DNA from: Phenylobacterium koreense | Lineage (GTDB): Bacteria > Pseudomonadota > Alphaproteobacteria > Caulobacterales > Caulobacteraceae | Length of the DNA: 64,000 nucleotides | Assembly: GCF_040545335.1 (NCBI RefSeq) | Contig: NZ_JBEPLU010000001.1 | Coordinates: forward strand, 806,001 to 870,000 | Direction: 5' to 3' | Shown here: positions 43,511 to 53,359 of the stretch, piece after piece | How the letters are laid out: each line of letters opens with the position of its first letter | How positions within the stretch are numbered: the stretch's first letter is position 1 | Made by a program: the position numbers and the translations under genes | Notes under the pieces: generated by a model | The model's database searches: none | The model's input: only the letters and a program-made list of their open reading frames with translations | Told to the model about the DNA's origin: nothing

Positions 43511-43556
43511 TGGGTCGTCATCCGCGGTCGCACCAGCGCGCCGAAGCGGGAAGCTG
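43511..43556. repeat. Degenerate GTCATCC element after ccrM
   Basis: CGTCATCCGCGGTCGCACCA then GCGCGCCGAAGCGGGAAG: a decayed relative of the GTCATCCCGG elements, between the convergent ends of ccrM and mutY. Stem pairing is weak, so termination is uncertain. Confidence 0.35.
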
Positions 43557-43560
43557 AAGG

Positions 43561-44619
43561 TTAAAGCAGGTTGGCGAGCCCGACCCGCGCAGCCTTGAGG
43601 AAGACGCTCGGCAGGGCGTCCAGGCCCGAGCGCTGGGTCCAGATCATCCCCTCCGCCTCCCCTTCGGCCCGCAGCAGGCGCAGGGTCAAGCTGAAGTGGG
43701 TGAAGACGTGGTCGACCTCGCCGACGGAACGCCAGTCCGCGCTGGCGGGCGCGGCGGCCATGGCCTCGGCGTCGCTCCAGCCGTTCGTACGCCAGTCGCT
43801 GGTGGGCAGGGCGAGCATGCCGCCCAGCAGGCCCTTGGGCGGCCGGCGGACCAGGGCCACCTGGTCGCCCTGGGTCAGGATGTAGGCTACGCCGTTGCGA
43901 TGCGGCCGCGCGACCTTGGCGGCCTTGCGGGGATAGGTTTCCGGCGCGCCGCCGGCGAGGGCCGCGCAGGCGGCGGCCAGCGGGCAGCGGTCGCAGAGCG
44001 GCGCCTTGGGCCGGCAGACGGTCGCCCCCAGGTCCATCAGCGCCTGGGCCCAGTCGCCCGGTCGATCTTCGCCGACCAGTTCTCCCGCCAGGGCCTTCAG
44101 CGCGGGCTTGGCGTCCGGCAGCGGCGTCTCGACCGCGAACAGCCGAGCCATGACCCGCTCGACATTGCCGTCCACGACATTGGTGGGCAGGTCGAGGGCG
44201 ATCGCGCCTACGGCCGCGGCGGTATAGGGCCCGAGCCCCGGCAATTCCCGCAACCCCGCCTCGGTATCCGGGAAGGCGCCCCCATGCTGGCCGGCCACCG
44301 CGCGGGCGCAGGCCAGCAGGTTGCGGGCGCGGGCGTAGTAGCCAAGCCCCGCCCAGGCGGCCATCACCTCGGCGTCGTCCTCGCGCGCCAGATCGAACAC
44401 CGTCGGCCAGCGCTGGGTGAACTTGAGGAAGTAGGGCGCAGCGTGCGGCACGGTCGTCTGTTGCAGCATGACCTCGGACAGCCAGACGCGATAAGGGTCG
44501 GCCCGCATTCCGTCGCGGCGGGCGGCCGGCCCCACGCGCCAGGGAAGGTCGCGGGCGTTCTGGTCGTACCAGGCGAGCAGCCGGGTTCGGAGACTTTGGC
44601 GGAGGCTTTCGGGCGTCAC
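43561..44619 (-). CDS. mutY: A/G-specific adenine glycosylase
   Basis: Removes adenine mispaired with 8-oxoguanine. The 352 residues show the HhH-GPD segment LPGLGPYTAAAVGAIALDLP with NVVDGNVERVMARL (catalytic Asp), the 4Fe-4S loop CRPKAPLCDRCPLAAAC with Cys spacing 6-2-5, and a C-terminal Nudix-like 8-oxoG domain (RNGVAYILTQGDQVALVRRP). Convergent with ccrM and divergent from the DciA-like gene. Confidence 0.95.
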   Translation of the reverse strand: MTPESLRQSLRTRLLAWYDQNARDLPWRVGPAARRDGMRADPYRVWLSEVMLQQTTVPHAAPYFLKFTQRWPTVFDLAREDDAEVMAAWAGLGYYARARNLLACARAVAGQHGGAFPDTEAGLRELPGLGPYTAAAVGAIALDLPTNVVDGNVERVMARLFAVETPLPDAKPALKALAGELVGEDRPGDWAQALMDLGATVCRPKAPLCDRCPLAAACAALAGGAPETYPRKAAKVARPHRNGVAYILTQGDQVALVRRPPKGLLGGMLALPTSDWRTNGWSDAEAMAAAPASADWRSVGEVDHVFTHFSLTLRLLRAEGEAEGMIWTQRSGLDALPSVFLKAARVGLANLL

Positions 44620-44678
44620 GGGCCTTCGCTACCCCATCCTCGCTTCCGGCGGGAGCCTTGTTGTATGTTGCCCGCGAA

Positions 44679-45221
44679 ATGGCCCGCCCTCTTCCCACCG
44701 CCGCCGAAGCCGCCGAGATCCTGGCGCGCAAGCGCACGCGGCCGCAGCGCCGGCCGCCGCCGGCCGCGGGCCGCGGGCTGACCAAGTATCTCAAGGAGCT
44801 GGACGAGAAGTTCGGCCAAGGCCCCGGCGCGCTCCAGGCCCGCTGGCGCGAGATCGTCGGCGCCGAGATCGCCAGGCGCACCGAGCCGGTGAAGCTGACC
44901 AAGTCGCGGGGCGGCGGTCCCGGCAGCCTGGAGATCCGGGTGGCCGGCGCCTCGGCCGCGCTGATCCAGCATCAGGCCCCCGAGATCGTCGCGCGGGTCA
45001 ACCTGTTCCTCGGCGAAGGGGCGGTGAACAAGCTGCGGATCGTCCAGGGGCCGCTGCGCCGGAGCGCTGACGCCAAGCCTGTCCGCAAGCGGGCCGCGCC
45101 GTTGGACGCCGGCCAGGAGGCCGAGCTCGCCAGGAGCCTCGCGGACACACCCGACGGCCCTTTGAAAGCCGCATTGCTAAGCTTGGGTCGCGGCGTGCTG
45201 CGGCGGAGCAACTTGACTTGA
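44679..45221 (+). CDS. DUF721 (DciA-like) protein
   Basis: A 180-residue basic protein with the DUF721 domain (about residues 25-110): GLTKYLKELDEKFGQGPGAL, ARWREIVGAEIARRTEPVKL and SLEIRVAGASAALIQHQAPE. DciA homologues load the replicative helicase DnaB in bacteria without DnaC, so a replication role is likely. Start uncertain: ATG 44679 is used, but TTG 44661 has a GGGAG site better placed and would add six residues. Overlaps the next open frame but not its likely start. Confidence 0.85.
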   Translation: MARPLPTAAEAAEILARKRTRPQRRPPPAAGRGLTKYLKELDEKFGQGPGALQARWREIVGAEIARRTEPVKLTKSRGGGPGSLEIRVAGASAALIQHQAPEIVARVNLFLGEGAVNKLRIVQGPLRRSADAKPVRKRAAPLDAGQEAELARSLADTPDGPLKAALLSLGRGVLRRSNLT

Positions 45222-45292
45222 GACGCGGCGCCACGTTCCTGCCGCCGGGAATCGGGCTTTACTCAATCATTCGGAATTCCGCAGAGGTGCAA

Positions 45293-45910
45293 ATGCCGAA
45301 CTTCAACCGTCGTCTTCTCGTCGTCGCAGCCCTGGGCGCGCTCGCCCTGGCCGGCTGCTCCAAGGGCGGCGGATCCGGCGCCGTCGACAGCGCCGACATG
45401 ACCCTGGGCGACCCCAACGCCAAGGTGAAGATGGTCGAATACGCCTCGGTGACCTGCAGCCACTGCGCCAGGTTCAACCAGGAGGTCTTTCCCGAATTCC
45501 GCAAGCAGTACATCGACACCGGCAAGGTGCACTACACCTTCAAGGAATTCCTGACGCCGCCGAACGAAGTGGCCGCCGCCGGCTTCCTGGTCGCGCGCTG
45601 CGCCGGCAAGGACAAATACTTCAGCGTCATCGACGCGATCTTCAACGCCCAGCAGGAAATGTTCACCACCGGCGACATGCGCGGGGTGCTGCTGCGCACG
45701 GCGCAGTCGGCCGGCATGACCGAGCAGCAGTTCAACGCCTGCATCACCGACGAAGCGGCGCTGAAGGCCCTGAACGCCCGGGTCGAACGGGCGATCAAGG
45801 TCGACAACATCACCGCCACGCCGACCTTCTTCATCAACGGCAAGAAGGTGAAGGAAGGCGAGATGACCATGGCCGACCTGCAGGCTGCGGTCGCCGAGGC
45901 TTCCAAATAA
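45293..45910 (+). CDS. DsbA-family thiol oxidoreductase, lipoprotein
   Basis: A 205-residue protein with a lipoprotein signal (RRLLVVAALGALALAGCSKG, lipobox LAGC) and a thioredoxin-like domain with an inserted helical part. Active site CSHC in EYASVTCSHCARFNQEVFPE, cis-Pro region ITATPTFFINGKKVKEG. It probably helps form or rearrange disulfides in envelope proteins. GAGG five bases before ATG 45293. A close paralogue follows four bases after its stop. In Caulobacter crescentus a DsbA homologue likewise lies near smc. Confidence 0.92.
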   Translation: MPNFNRRLLVVAALGALALAGCSKGGGSGAVDSADMTLGDPNAKVKMVEYASVTCSHCARFNQEVFPEFRKQYIDTGKVHYTFKEFLTPPNEVAAAGFLVARCAGKDKYFSVIDAIFNAQQEMFTTGDMRGVLLRTAQSAGMTEQQFNACITDEAALKALNARVERAIKVDNITATPTFFINGKKVKEGEMTMADLQAAVAEASK

Positions 45911-45914
45911 GCCC

Positions 45915-46523
45915 ATGCGCAAGTCGAACCGTCGTATCGTGATCTCCGCCCTGGGCGCGCTCGCGCTGCTCGGCGGTTCGGCTATCGCCGCCCCGCTGGA
46001 GGGCGACATGACCTTGGGCGATCCCAAGGCCAAGGTGCGGATGATCGAGTACGCCTCGCTGAGCTGCAGCCACTGCGCGCACTTCAACAACGAGGTCTTC
46101 GGGGCCTTCAAGAAGAAGTACATCGACACCGGCAAGGTGCATTACACCTTCCGCGAAATCCTGACGCCGCCTCGGGAACTGGCGGCGGCCGGCTTCCTGA
46201 CCGCCCGCTGCGCCGGCAAGGACAAGTACTTCACCGTCGTGGACACCATGTTCCACGGCTATGAAGAGATGGCCAAGACCGGCGACGCCAGGACCAACCT
46301 GGTCAAGGCCGGTGAGGCCGGCGGTCTCTCCGAGGAGCAGATGCGGGCCTGCGTGAACGACGACGCGGCCCTCGACCAGCTCACCACTCGCGTGGCGCGC
46401 AACATCGCCGCGGACAAGGTCAGCGGCACCCCGACCTTCGTGTTCAACGGCAAGGTGGTGAAGGAGGGTCCGATGACCACCGCCGAGCTGGACGCCGCCG
46501 TCGCCGAAGCCTCCAAGCGGTAG
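45915..46523 (+). CDS. DsbA-family thiol oxidoreductase, secreted paralogue
   Basis: A 202-residue paralogue of the previous protein, sharing MTLGDPKAKVRMIEYASLSC SHCAHFN-type sequence with the CSHC active site and a cis-Pro segment SGTPTFVFNGKVVKEG. It has an ordinary signal peptide (cut near AIAAP at residues 20-24) and no lipobox, so it is likely free in the periplasm. Overall similarity suggests a tandem duplication. smc starts 15 bases after its stop. Confidence 0.92.
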   Translation: MRKSNRRIVISALGALALLGGSAIAAPLEGDMTLGDPKAKVRMIEYASLSCSHCAHFNNEVFGAFKKKYIDTGKVHYTFREILTPPRELAAAGFLTARCAGKDKYFTVVDTMFHGYEEMAKTGDARTNLVKAGEAGGLSEEQMRACVNDDAALDQLTTRVARNIAADKVSGTPTFVFNGKVVKEGPMTTAELDAAVAEASKR

Positions 46524-46538
46524 GAGGCGCCCCCGCCC

Positions 46539-49500
46539 GTGCACTTCCAGAGGCTCCGTCTCTCCGGCTTCAAGTCTTTCGTCGATCCGACCGAGTTCCG
46601 GATCGAGCCAGGAGTCACGGGTATCGTCGGGCCGAACGGCTGCGGGAAGTCGAACCTGCTGGAGGCGCTCCGCTGGGTGATGGGCGCCAATTCCGCGAAG
46701 GCCATGCGGGCGGGAGGAATGGACGAGGTGATCTTTGCGGGCTCGGGCAATCGCGCCTCCCGCAACCACGCCGAAGTCACCCTGACCATCGACAACAGCG
46801 ACCGCCGGGCGCCGCCCGCGTTCAACGACGCGCCAGTGCTGGAAGTCGTCCGCCGCATCGATCGCGGCGCCGGCTCGACCTACAAGATCAACGGCCGCGA
46901 GGTGCGGGCGCGCGACGTGCAACTGCTGTTCGCCGACGCCTCGACCGGCTCGAACTCGCCGGCCCTGGTGCGGCAGGGCCAGATCTCCGAGCTGATCGCC
47001 GCCAAGCCGCAGAACCGCCGCATGATCCTCGAAGAGGCGGCCGGGGTCTCGGGCCTGCATTCCCGCAGGCACGAGGCCGAGCTTCGCCTGCGGGCGGCGG
47101 AAGCCAATCTCGCCCGGCTGGACGACGTTTCCCGCGAGCTGGAAACAGCCCTCAACCGCCTGAAGCGCGAGGCGCGCCAGGCCGAACGCTACAAGCGCCT
47201 CTCAGCCGAGATCCGCGCCCTGCAAGGCGCCGTGCTCTATGCCCGGTGGGCCGAGGCCCGCGAGACCGCCGTGCGGCTGCGCGAGGAGGCCGCCGCTGCG
47301 GTCGCGGCGGTCGAGACAAGCGCCCGAGAGGCCGCGGCCAACACCACCCGCGCCGCCCAGGCCGAAGAAGCCATCAAGCCGCTGCGCGAGGCCGAAACCG
47401 TCGCCGCCGCCATCCTGCATCGGTTGGCCATCGACAAGGACCGCCTGGAGCGCGAGGGCGAGGCCTTGGCCGCCGAGGTGGAGCGCCTGACCGCCGACCT
47501 TGGGCGCATCGACGCCGACCGCGCCCGCGAGACCCAGATCGTCGAGGACGCCGACGTGGCGCTGAAGCGGATGGCCGAGGACCTCGAGGCCCTGGAGGCG
47601 GCCATCGCCGCTGCGCCGGAGCGCGCGCCGGAACTGGAGGCCGCCGCCAAGGCGGCGGAGGCCGCCCGCATCGCCGCCGACAAGGCCGTCGAAGAGCTCG
47701 CCGCCCAGGTCGCCGCCGACGAGGCGCGCCGCCGCGCCGGGGCCGCACGGGTGGACGAGGCGCAGAACCGGGTCGCCCGGACCCGCCGCGCCCTCGACCA
47801 GGCCAAGGCCGAACGCGCCCAGCTCGGTCCTGCCGTGACGCCGCAGATCGAAGCCGCCCGCGGCGAACTGGAACGGGCCGAGGCGGCGCTGGCCAGCGCC
47901 CGCGCCGCCCTGGACGTCGCCGAGGACGAACGTGGCAAGGCGAGCGCGGCCGAGGCCGAGGCGCGCGAAGCCTCGCGAAAGCAGGACGAGGTGCTGGGCC
48001 GGCTGACCGCCGAGGCGCGGGCCCTGGCCCAGATCGTCGCACAGCAGCGCCGCTCGGGCTTTGCACCGGCCCTCGATTCGCTGGTCCCCGCGCGGGGCTA
48101 TGAGCGGGCCCTGGCCGCTGCGCTTGGCGACGACCTGGACGCGGCGCTGGACGCCAAGGCGCCGGCCTTCTGGGGCGGAGCCGAGACGCCGCCGGCCGCA
48201 TGGCCGCAGGGCGCCGAGCCCTTGGCCCCGAAGGTGAAGGCGCCCGAGGCCCTGGCCGCGCGCCTGGCCTACATCGCCGTGGTCGGCCGCGAGGACGGGG
48301 ATCGCCTGCAGAAGGGACTGCCGGCCGGCGCGCGCCTGGTGTCGGTCGAAGGCGACCTCTGGCGGTGGGACGGGTTCGTGGCCCGGGCCGACGCCCCCAA
48401 GCCGGCCGCCATCCGCATGGAGCAGAAGACCCGGCTGGCCGAGGTCGAGGCCGAGATCGAATCCCTCTCGCCCAAGGCGGCGGCGGCCAAGCGGCTCCTG
48501 CAGGAGGCCTCGGCCCGGGTTCGCGCCGGCGAAGAGGCGCTGCGGACCGCCCGTCGCGAACCGCCGGCCGCCGAGCAGAAGGTCTCCGCCGCCCGCGCCA
48601 CGCTGGAAAAGCTGGACCGCGAGGCCACCCGCCGCGAGGCCCAGGCCCAGTCGCTGGACGATATGATCGCCCGCTTCGACGCCGAACTGGCCGAGGCCGA
48701 GGCGGTGCTGGCGGTGGCGATCGCCGAAACCTCCGACCACGGGGCCGGGGGCGACGGCGCCGAGCGGCTGGCCCAGGCCCGCGCGGCCGCCGGCCCGGCC
48801 CGGGAAGCTGCATCCGCCGCGCGTTCGGCGCTGGAGCTGGAAATTCGCGAACGGGACGGCCGCGCCCGGCGCCACGAGAGCCTGAAGCGGGACACCGACG
48901 ACTGGACCCGCCGCGGCCGCGCGGCCGCCAAGCGCCTCGACGACCTGGCCGACAGCCGCAGCAAAGCCCAGGCCGCTCTCGACAAGGCGCATGACGCGCC
49001 CGCTTCCCATCAGGAGCGGCTCGGCAGGCTGCTGGATGAACTGGCCGCCGCCGAGGCCCGCCGCGCCCAGTCGGCCGACGCCCTGGCCCAGGCCGAGAGC
49101 GCCCGCACCGAAGCCGACCGCGCCCTGCGCGCCGCCGAGACCGCCGCCAGCCAGGCCCGGGAACTCCGCGCCTCGCTCGCCGCCAAGCTGGAAGCGGCCG
49201 ACGAGCGCCTAGCCGAAATCGCTGGCCAGATTCGTGAGACCGCCCGCATCGAGCCCGAGCAGCTCGGCCGCAAGCTGGCCGACGAGGCGGTGGCGATTCC
49301 CACCGACGCCGGGGGCATGGAGGCCCACCTCTACAATCTCGAGCGCCAGCGCGATTCGATCGGAGCGGTGAACCTACGCGCCGAGGAAGAGGCGACCGAG
49401 CACGCCGCTCGCCTGGAAACCATGTTCAGCGAGCGCTCCGACCTGACCGGCGCCATCGCCCGGCTGCGCCAGGGAATCGATGAGCTGAACGGCGAGGGCC

Positions 49501-49982
49501 GCGAGCGGCTGCTGGCCGCCTTCGACGTGATCAACGAGCACTTCAAGGCGCTCTTCCAGGCCCTGTTCCAGGGCGGCCAGGCCGAATTGCGGCTGGTGGA
49601 ATCGGACGATCCGCTGGAGGCGGGCCTGGAGATCTACGCCTGCCCGCCCGGCAAGCGCCTTTCAACCATGAGCCTGATGAGCGGCGGCGAGCAGGCCCTG
49701 ACCGCCTGCGCCCTGATCTTCGGGGTGTTTCTGGCCCAGCCGGCCCCGATCTGCGTTCTGGACGAGGTGGACGCCCCGCTCGACGACGCCAATGTCGACC
49801 GCTACTGCAACCTGATGGACGAGATGCGGCGGCGGACCGAGACGCGCTTCATCACCATCACCCACAATCCGGTGACCATGGCCCGGATGGACCGGCTGTT
49901 CGGGGTCACCATGGCCGAGCGCGGAGTTTCGCAACTGGTTTCGGTCGACCTGCGGCAGGCCGAGGCCATGGCCGCTCAGTAG
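46539..49982 (+). CDS. smc: Chromosome segregation protein SMC
   Basis: ATPase of 1147 residues that compacts and resolves sister chromosomes. Walker [17 protein letters not shown] (near residue 32), long coiled coils (about 165-500 and 640-980) flanking a hinge (about 505-635, starting [20 protein letters not shown]), C-motif [19 protein letters not shown] (canonical LSGGE has S or M here), Walker [24 protein letters not shown] start with GGAGGC upstream. The coils are unusually Ala/Arg rich, reflecting GC content. ScpA/B are not in the window. Confidence 0.98.
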   Translation: MHFQRLRLSGFKSFVDPTEFRIEPGVTGIVGPNGCGKSNLLEALRWVMGANSAKAMRAGGMDEVIFAGSGNRASRNHAEVTLTIDNSDRRAPPAFNDAPVLEVVRRIDRGAGSTYKINGREVRARDVQLLFADASTGSNSPALVRQGQISELIAAKPQNRRMILEEAAGVSGLHSRRHEAELRLRAAEANLARLDDVSRELETALNRLKREARQAERYKRLSAEIRALQGAVLYARWAEARETAVRLREEAAAAVAAVETSAREAAANTTRAAQAEEAIKPLREAETVAAAILHRLAIDKDRLEREGEALAAEVERLTADLGRIDADRARETQIVEDADVALKRMAEDLEALEAAIAAAPERAPELEAAAKAAEAARIAADKAVEELAAQVAADEARRRAGAARVDEAQNRVARTRRALDQAKAERAQLGPAVTPQIEAARGELERAEAALASARAALDVAEDERGKASAAEAEAREASRKQDEVLGRLTAEARALAQIVAQQRRSGFAPALDSLVPARGYERALAAALGDDLDAALDAKAPAFWGGAETPPAAWPQGAEPLAPKVKAPEALAARLAYIAVVGREDGDRLQKGLPAGARLVSVEGDLWRWDGFVARADAPKPAAIRMEQKTRLAEVEAEIESLSPKAAAAKRLLQEASARVRAGEEALRTARREPPAAEQKVSAARATLEKLDREATRREAQAQSLDDMIARFDAELAEAEAVLAVAIAETSDHGAGGDGAERLAQARAAAGPAREAASAARSALELEIRERDGRARRHESLKRDTDDWTRRGRAAAKRLDDLADSRSKAQAALDKAHDAPASHQERLGRLLDELAAAEARRAQSADALAQAESARTEADRALRAAETAASQARELRASLAAKLEAADERLAEIAGQIRETARIEPEQLGRKLADEAVAIPTDAGGMEAHLYNLERQRDSIGAVNLRAEEEATEHAARLETMFSERSDLTGAIARLRQGIDELNGEGRERLLAAFDVINEHFKALFQALFQGGQAELRLVESDDPLEAGLEIYACPPGKRLSTMSLMSGGEQALTACALIFGVFLAQPAPICVLDEVDAPLDDANVDRYCNLMDEMRRRTETRFITITHNPVTMARMDRLFGVTMAERGVSQLVSVDLRQAEAMAAQ

Positions 49983-50116
49983 CCGGCCTTCCGCGGGGGA
50001 ATCCCTCACATTGGCCGCACACAGGTCTTCGCCCTCGCCCCCACCTTCGCCGGACGAGTTGTCGCGACGACCAATTCTCTCGAAAAAACAAGGCGCTAAA
50101 TACCACAACCCCAGCC

Positions 50117-50145
50117 TTGACGCACCGGACCCGCGCCTATAGGTT
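50117..50145 (+). promoter_or_regulatory. Likely promoter of the atp (F0) operon
   Basis: TTGACG at 50117-50122 and CTATAGGTT at 50137-50145 form a fair sigma-70-type promoter (TTGACG to TAGGTT spacing 17), 63 bases before the atpI start. The rest of the 225-base smc-atpI gap shows no coding frame or repeat. Confidence 0.55.
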
Positions 50146-50207
50146 CCGCGCGACTTGAAGCCCCGGCCGCGGCGGGCGACGTCGTGGTCCATTAGGCCCT
50201 TCGACCC

Positions 50208-50558
50208 ATGCCGCATCCGGACAATTCGCGCGACGAGGCCATCAGGCGCCTCGACGAAAGGGCCGCCGCGCTGCAAGAGCGCACGACCCCGAAGGTGCAC
50301 GACTACGGCTCCAAGGCCGCCGGCTACGGCTATCGCCTGATGGGCGTGCTGATAGGCGGGGTCTTTGTGGGCCTGGGCTTCGGAGCTGGGGCGGACGTTC
50401 TGTTCAAGACGGCGCCCTGGGGGATGATCATCGGAGTCCTGGTGGGCTTCGGGGTTTCTATTTGGATGGCCGTTCGTTCGGCCCAGCGCATGACCGCCGA
50501 AGCGGCGAAGGAGTGGGGCCCTCCCAAGGACCTGCCTTTCGACGACGAGGACGAATAA
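50208..50558 (+). CDS. atpI: ATP synthase protein I (AtpI)
   Basis: A 116-residue small membrane protein at the head of the F0 operon. A charged N-terminal helix (DEAIRRLDERAAALQERT) precedes two membrane spans (about 46-68 and 73-93) with GGVFVGLGFGAGADVLFK. AtpI assists assembly of the c-ring or Mg2+ uptake in other bacteria and is not essential. ATG start; atpB is 16 bases downstream. Confidence 0.9.
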   Translation: MPHPDNSRDEAIRRLDERAAALQERTTPKVHDYGSKAAGYGYRLMGVLIGGVFVGLGFGAGADVLFKTAPWGMIIGVLVGFGVSIWMAVRSAQRMTAEAAKEWGPPKDLPFDDEDE

Positions 50559-50574
50559 AGGAGTTCGAGGCGGC

Positions 50575-51360
50575 ATGGCCGACCCGATGCACCAGTTTGA
50601 GATTCACAAGGTCGTGGATCTCCCTTCGTTCAACCTGCCGGGCGTCGGCGCGATCGACATGTCGATCACCAACTCCACCGTGGCGATGCTGTCGGCCGCC
50701 GCGCTGGTGGTGCTGTTCTTCGCGGTGACCACCGCCAAGGCCGCCGTGGTGCCGGGCCGCCTGCAGGTCATCGGCGAGGGCATGTTCAGCTACATCGACG
50801 ATCTCGTGACCGGGATTATCGGGGCTGAAGGCCGCAAGTTCTTCCCGTACATCCTCACCCTGTTCATGTTCATCCTCGGGATGAACATGCTGGGCATGCT
50901 GCTGATGTTCACGGCGACGTCGCAGCTCGCGGTGACCGCCTCCCTGGCCGTCATGACGATCCTGATCGTCATCATCTACGGCGTGCTGCGCAACGGCGCG
51001 AACATGTACAAGCTGTTCGTCCCGTCCGGCATCCCCTGGTACATGCTGATCCTGGTCACCCCGATCGAGATCCTGTCCTTCCTCCTGCGTCCGGTGACCC
51101 TCGCCCTTCGTCTGTTCGGCAACATGCTGGGCGGCCACGTGGCCATGAAGGTCTTCGCCGGCTTCATCATCTCCCTGGGCGCTCTGGCCGCCACGGGCGG
51201 CGTCGCCTCCCTGGCCTATGTCGCTGCAGCCCTGTCGATGGGCGGCGTGGTGGCCCTGACGGCGCTGGAGTTCCTGGTGGCCTTCCTGCAGGCCTTCGTC
51301 TTCGCGGTTCTGGCCTGCGTCTATCTCAACGACGTGGTCAACCTCGGCCATCACCACTGA
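50575..51360 (+). CDS. atpB: ATP synthase F0 subunit a
   Basis: The proton channel of F0, 261 residues. Six hydrophobic helices; the essential Arg is in LRPVTLALRLFGNMLGGHVA (near residue 180), and the N-terminal MADPMHQFEIHKVVDLPSFN is typical of alphaproteobacteria. It ends NLGHHH. GGAG six bases before the ATG. Followed by subunit c after 54 bases. Confidence 0.97.
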   Translation: MADPMHQFEIHKVVDLPSFNLPGVGAIDMSITNSTVAMLSAAALVVLFFAVTTAKAAVVPGRLQVIGEGMFSYIDDLVTGIIGAEGRKFFPYILTLFMFILGMNMLGMLLMFTATSQLAVTASLAVMTILIVIIYGVLRNGANMYKLFVPSGIPWYMLILVTPIEILSFLLRPVTLALRLFGNMLGGHVAMKVFAGFIISLGALAATGGVASLAYVAAALSMGGVVALTALEFLVAFLQAFVFAVLACVYLNDVVNLGHHH

Positions 51361-51414
51361 TCGGCCGATCACCAACTTCCAACCTCTTCAACTTTCAAAC
51401 GGGACTGAAAAACT

Positions 51415-51639
51415 ATGGACGCGGAAGCTGCTAAGTACATCGGCGCTGGCCTTGCGACGCTCGGCATGATCGGCGCCGGCGTTGGCGTCGGCACCATCTT
51501 CGGCCACTTCCTGGCGGGCGCCACGCGCAACCCGTCGGCCGCCGGCGGCCAATTCACCAACCTCATCCTCGGCGCCGCTCTGACCGAAGCCCTGGGCATT
51601 CTGGCCTTCGTGCTCGGCCTGCTCATCCTGTTCTCCTAA
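51415..51639 (+). CDS. atpE: ATP synthase F0 subunit c
   Basis: The 74-residue rotor subunit: two membrane helices joined by the polar loop RNPSAAGG (residues 38-45). The proton-carrying carboxylate is Glu58 in [10 protein letters not shown]. First helix [20 protein letters not shown] is Gly rich, as in proton-type rings. No sodium-binding set is evident. Sequence is almost standard for Caulobacterales. Confidence 0.97.
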   Translation: MDAEAAKYIGAGLATLGMIGAGVGVGTIFGHFLAGATRNPSAAGGQFTNLILGAALTEALGILAFVLGLLILFS

Positions 51640-51716
51640 GCCGAAATCCGCAGGTCCCGAGGGGCGCGTCGTCATCGTCGCGCCCTGACCTGCGTTTATA
51701 AGGACGCCTAAGCCTT

Positions 51717-52322
51717 ATGGCCGCCGAGACCCCCTCCCCTGCCGACGCCGCCGTCGCCGAGCACGGAGCTAACGCTCCGGCGGGCACGACGGAAGTCGCC
51801 GCTCATGGCGGCGGCGAGAGCGGCGGTGGGCTGCCCCAGTTCGAGTTCGAACATTGGGGCGGCCAGATCGTCTGGCTCTTCCTCATCTTCGCCGTCCTCT
51901 ACATCCTGCTGGCCAAGGTCTTCATTCCTCGGCTCCGCAAGATCCAGGACGACCGTGCGGCGACCATCGCCGACGCGGTGAATCAGGCGCGCAGCGTCCA
52001 GGCCGAGGCGGAAGCCCAGGCCAAGGCCGCTCAAGCCGAGATCGACGAAGCCCGCGCCCGCGCGCGCAGCCTCGCCGTCGAAGCCAAGGCCAAGGCCGCG
52101 GCCCAACTGGCCGCCAGCCAGAAGGCCGAGGACGACCGCCTGCAAGCCAAGATGGAAGAGGCCGAAGGCCGTATCCGCGGCCTGCGTGACCAGGCCATGA
52201 CCAACGTCCGCGGCATCGCCGGCGAGACGGCCCAGGCCATGGTCGAAAAGCTGACCGGTCAGAAGGTGACCGCGGCCGAGATCGACGCGGCGCTCACCGC
52301 CCGCGCGCAAGGAGCCGCCTGA
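51717..52322 (+). CDS. atpG: ATP synthase F0 subunit b'
   Basis: One of two different stator b subunits, 201 residues: a Pro/Ala-rich N-terminal tail (about 1-40), one membrane helix (about 52-70, IVWLFLIFAVLYILLAKVF) and a long Ala/Lys/Glu coiled coil (DEARARARSLAVEAKAKAAA). The b/b' pair is the normal form in photosynthetic and alphaproteobacteria. The stop overlaps the atpF start by one base. Named atpG or atpF2 in different annotations. Confidence 0.93.
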   Translation: MAAETPSPADAAVAEHGANAPAGTTEVAAHGGGESGGGLPQFEFEHWGGQIVWLFLIFAVLYILLAKVFIPRLRKIQDDRAATIADAVNQARSVQAEAEAQAKAAQAEIDEARARARSLAVEAKAKAAAQLAASQKAEDDRLQAKMEEAEGRIRGLRDQAMTNVRGIAGETAQAMVEKLTGQKVTAAEIDAALTARAQGAA

Positions 52323-52825
52323 TGCCTGCTTTCCTCAATCCCGCGAACGCGGAGTTCTGGGTCGGCGTCGGTCTGCTGATCTTCCTGGGCATCGTGATCT
52401 TCGTGGCCAAGGCCCCGAAGGCCATCGGCGCGGCCCTGGACGCCAAGACCGCCAAGATCCAGGCGGACCTGGACGAAGCGGCCCGTATCCGTGAAGAAGC
52501 CCAGCGCCTGCTGGCTCAGCTCAAGGCCGAACGTGCCGAAGCCGAGGCCCAGGCCAAGGACATGCTGGCCCTCGCCCAGGAAGAGGCTCGTCGCTACGAA
52601 GCCGAAGCCAAGGCGAAGCTGGAAGAGAGCCTGGCTCGCCGCCAGGAGCTCGCCGAGCGCAAGATCGCCAACGCCGAGGCCCAGGCCCAGGCCGAGGTGA
52701 AGGCCGCTGCTGCGGACCTCGCCGCTCAAGCCGCCGAAGTGGTGCTGACCAAGCGCCTCGCAGGCGTCAAGACCGACCCGCTGATCGACAACGCGATCGG
52801 CCAGCTGGGCTCCAAGCTCCAGTAG
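52322..52825 (+). CDS. atpF: ATP synthase F0 subunit b
   Basis: The second stator subunit, 167 residues. A short N-terminal segment, one membrane helix (about 10-30, WVGVGLLIFLGIVIFVAKAP), then coiled coil to residue 150 (ALDAKTAKIQADLDEAARIR). It joins F0 to F1, whose genes are not in this window; in alphaproteobacteria the F1 operon is separate. Convergent with the PGPGW protein gene seven bases away. Confidence 0.95.
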   Translation: MPAFLNPANAEFWVGVGLLIFLGIVIFVAKAPKAIGAALDAKTAKIQADLDEAARIREEAQRLLAQLKAERAEAEAQAKDMLALAQEEARRYEAEAKAKLEESLARRQELAERKIANAEAQAQAEVKAAAADLAAQAAEVVLTKRLAGVKTDPLIDNAIGQLGSKLQ

Positions 52826-52831
52826 ACGGGT

Positions 52832-53266
52832 TTAGCGCCGGCGTCTGAAAAGGCGCCGGCCGCGAACCACGACGCGCAGGTTCCTGGGAACCAGGAAGCG
52901 TTCAACCTTCAAAGCCTGATGATAGGACATTGCGAGGATCTGAGGATCCTTCCGCAAGAGCCGCCTGATGGGTGAGATCACCCGCGGGTGGGCATGGTGC
53001 AGCCGCACGAACTGCCGGCGCGCCTTGAACGAATTCCGCAGGATGATCATCAGGCCGACGACGATCACCGGGATACCGCCAGGCCCCGGCAGGGGCGCGA
53101 CGGCGATCCCGAGCAGAATGATCAGGAAGCCCAGGACGACCAGGCCGAAACGCACCAGCCGCCCCGCGAGGTCGCGGGTGGCGGCGTCGGTGGCGCGTTG
53201 GCCGCGCACGCTCGGCATGACGAGAGACACGTTCTTCAACCTGGCTTGAGCCCGCGCGCCACGCAT
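52832..53266 (-). CDS. PGPGW-type membrane protein
   Basis: A 144-residue protein with two adjacent membrane spans (about residues 33-57 and 60-80), containing the family motif PLPGPGGIPVIVVGLMII. The C-terminal half is strongly basic (RRQFVRLHHAHPRVISPIRR, RRRLFRRRR). Function unknown. The ATG at 53266 lacks a clear ribosome binding site; ATG 53218 or a nearby TTG could be the true start. Convergent with atpF. Confidence 0.75.
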   Translation of the reverse strand: MRGARAQARLKNVSLVMPSVRGQRATDAATRDLAGRLVRFGLVVLGFLIILLGIAVAPLPGPGGIPVIVVGLMIILRNSFKARRQFVRLHHAHPRVISPIRRLLRKDPQILAMSYHQALKVERFLVPRNLRVVVRGRRLFRRRR

Positions 53267-53359
53267 GGGGAGGAGAGGCGGTCGGGCGTCACGCCGATAT
53301 GAGAACCGATCACGGAGTCGTAAAGGCGATCCTGAGGTTAAATTTGGTCCACCTGCCGC

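Noticed and set aside
46539..49982. Long coiled-coil protein read as a RecN or phage tail fibre
   Set aside because: Walker A, hinge, SGGEQ C-motif and Walker B are all in the SMC order and spacing, so SMC is clear.
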